Shown one piece after another: positions 62,937 through 64,000 of a stretch of 64,000 nucleotides of DNA. Below the pieces are notes generated by a model. That model ran no database searches. It worked only from the letters and a program-made list of their open reading frames with translations, and was not told the origin of the DNA. A program made the position numbers and the translations under genes. Every line of letters starts with the position of its first letter. Within the stretch, counting starts at the first letter, position 1. Source of the DNA: CAZIAK01 sp964537035 (GTDB lineage Bacteria; Planctomycetota; B15-G4); NCBI GenBank assembly GCA_964537035.1, contig CAZIAK010000006.1, positions 62,001 through 126,000 on the forward strand, read 5' to 3'.

Positions 62937-63793
62937 ACCGCCTGGCTGTCATCGCGCTCCTGGCCAGCCTGTTGATGGCCAGCGCCAGCTTCGAGCTGTT
63001 CCATGTGTCTGCCGAGCAGGAGCGGGAGAACCTGATCGAATGGCAGCGCATGGACGAAGGTGCTCGCGATGACATGCGACGGACCTGGCGCGAGCTCTCC
63101 TCGCTCAAGGGCGGTCTGCGGGAGACGTCCCAGAGACGTCTGGCCACGGTGGCTCGGCTGCTGGAGCGACGGCGGGCGCGCACGGGCCACAAGGTGACCC
63201 ACGATGAGCTGCTGACCCTGCTCGGTGATTACCCCGAGCGCCTGGCAGGAGTTCTGGACCGTCACGGCCTGCCTCCAGGCCTGTTGCACGAGCGCATGCA
63301 GAACAGAACACGGAGGCTGGTGCTCTCGTTCCTCAACGGGCTCACCGAGACCGGGCGGCTCGATGAGGGGCAGAGCCAGGACATCGAAGGCCTGCCCTAC
63401 CCCGAGCTGATCTCAGAAGCCCTCACCCTGCAGAAGCGCGAAGAGATCTATCTCTACGCCGAGGGGGCGCCCCCTCTTGAACAGGTCGATGTGCTGGGCC
63501 TGCAGGAGCTGTCTCCTTTGGATGTGGCCGAGAAGATGCGTGAGGCCCGTCGCCGGAGGGGCTTGCTCGGCAGGGCCAGCCGTGACTTCGATCTCTCTGC
63601 GGCCGATCGCTCCTGGCTGGCAGGGGTCTCGGACGAGAAGCTGGTCAGTGGCTTGCGCACCCTCTTCGAACCCAAGGTGAGGGCGCATCTGGAGGCCAAG
63701 GACTGGTCAGAGGCGGACATCTCCCGGGTTCTGTCCGAGCCGTTTCGCAAGCTGGAGCGCACCTTGAACCGGATCGAACGGCAAGGCCGCTGA
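62933..63793 (+). CDS. Signal-anchored helical protein of the ECF sigma operon
   Basis: A 286-residue protein with an N-terminal hydrophobic segment (MNRLAVIALLASLLMASASF) and a highly charged, helical periplasmic part with DUF3106-like spacing (RRTWRELSSLKGGLRETSQRRLATVARLLERRR). No catalytic motif is seen. Third gene of the sigma/anti-sigma operon, so it may be a sensor or effector of that pathway; function unknown. Confidence 0.7.
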   Translation: MNRLAVIALLASLLMASASFELFHVSAEQERENLIEWQRMDEGARDDMRRTWRELSSLKGGLRETSQRRLATVARLLERRRARTGHKVTHDELLTLLGDYPERLAGVLDRHGLPPGLLHERMQNRTRRLVLSFLNGLTETGRLDEGQSQDIEGLPYPELISEALTLQKREEIYLYAEGAPPLEQVDVLGLQELSPLDVAEKMREARRRRGLLGRASRDFDLSAADRSWLAGVSDEKLVSGLRTLFEPKVRAHLEAKDWSEADISRVLSEPFRKLERTLNRIERQGR

Positions 63794-63839
63794 AGGCTGT
63801 CGCCGGCGCCGCTATGATGGGCGGCCTCGGAGATCCGTC

Positions 63840-64000
63840 GTGCGGTTCACAAAAGTCGAAGGCGCTGGAAACGACTACGTGCTGGTCGACGAGACCGAGT
63901 GCGTGGTCGAGAATCCGGAGCAGCTGTCCCGGCGGGTGAGCGACCGACACCGGGGCGTGGGTAGCGACGGCTTGTTGCTGCTGAGCCGAGCCCCGGCGCC
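63840..64000 (+). CDS. dapF: Diaminopimelate epimerase DapF, N-terminus only
   Basis: The GTG at 63840 has GGAG about seven bases upstream and starts MRFTKVEGAGNDYVLVDE, the DapF opening, then SDRHRGVGSDGLLLL. The frame is open to the window edge after about 53 codons, so neither catalytic Cys is visible. Makes meso-diaminopimelate for peptidoglycan and lysine. Confidence 0.88.
   Translation, partial: MRFTKVEGAGNDYVLVDETECVVENPEQLSRRVSDRHRGVGSDGLLLLSRAPA

Noticed and set aside
1..64000. tRNA, rRNA, CRISPR array or prophage
   Set aside because: No cloverleaf-like segment, repeat-spacer series, integrase, transposase or phage structural gene was recognised by reading both strands.

Overview
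The window looks like one chromosomal segment of a GC-rich, free-living Gram-negative-type bacterium. It carries lipopolysaccharide genes (KdsD, KdsC, LptA/LptC-like and LptD-like proteins), an E. coli-length GyrB, large secreted proteins with FG-GAP, ASPIC/UnbV, LVIVD and subtilase domains, a membrane-anchored eukaryotic-type kinase, and a bacillithiol pathway. This mix fits Planctomycetota or a related phylum best. That assignment is inferred from gene content and is not proven. A run of 100 N at 25316-25415 shows that the sequence is a scaffold.

Layout. 1-4.9 kb (minus strand): a pyrimidine/purine operon of a DUF374 acyltransferase, pyrB, pyrI, a degenerate class III aminotransferase and purF. 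5-7.2 kb: a large exported protein ending in a pseudopilin-like domain. 7.8-11 kb: a small membrane protein, parB with two parS sites and no parA beside it, and an HPr-domain fusion. 11.2-19.3 kb (plus strand): a tightly packed run of sigma-70 factor, hemW, pabA-type glutaminase, pyrF, bshC, bshB, bshA and a cysteine desulfurase, most joined by 4-8 nt overlaps. 19.6-25.2 kb: the replication cluster dnaA, dnaN, DUF721 and gyrB, with no recF. 25.2-32.6 kb (minus): a Tat component broken by the N gap, then LptD-like, giant LptA/C-like, KdsC and KdsD. 32.7-37 kb (plus): site-2 protease, scpA, thioredoxin, fmt, rsmB.

37-41.8 kb (minus): an FG-GAP/ASPIC-UnbV/TPR protein paired with a membrane multiheme cytochrome c. 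42-47.9 kb: a TPR remnant, a Ser/Thr kinase with a TolB-like propeller cut by an in-frame amber codon, an LVIVD-repeat secreted protein and a TIM-barrel isomerase-like protein. 47.9-48.4 kb: a gene-free stretch holding a large imperfect inverted repeat. 48.4-53.8 kb: a lipoprotein, a ZnuABC-type metal transporter and a two-component system. 54-64 kb: a DRE-TIM acyltransferase/lyase, a subtilase-like protein with an altered catalytic Asp position, a hypothetical protein, mgtE, signal peptidase I with a large insertion, an ECF sigma/anti-sigma pair with a third protein, and the start of dapF.

How they fit together. The bshC-bshB-bshA-desulfurase block suggests a complete route for making bacillithiol, apart from a dedicated bacilliredoxin, coupled to sulfur mobilisation. 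The kdsD-kdsC-lptA/C-lptD block supplies Kdo and the LPS export bridge. The parS/parB and dnaA-gyrB clusters lie within about 15 kb of each other and mark an origin-proximal region. No rRNA, tRNA, CRISPR array, transposase or prophage gene was recognised.
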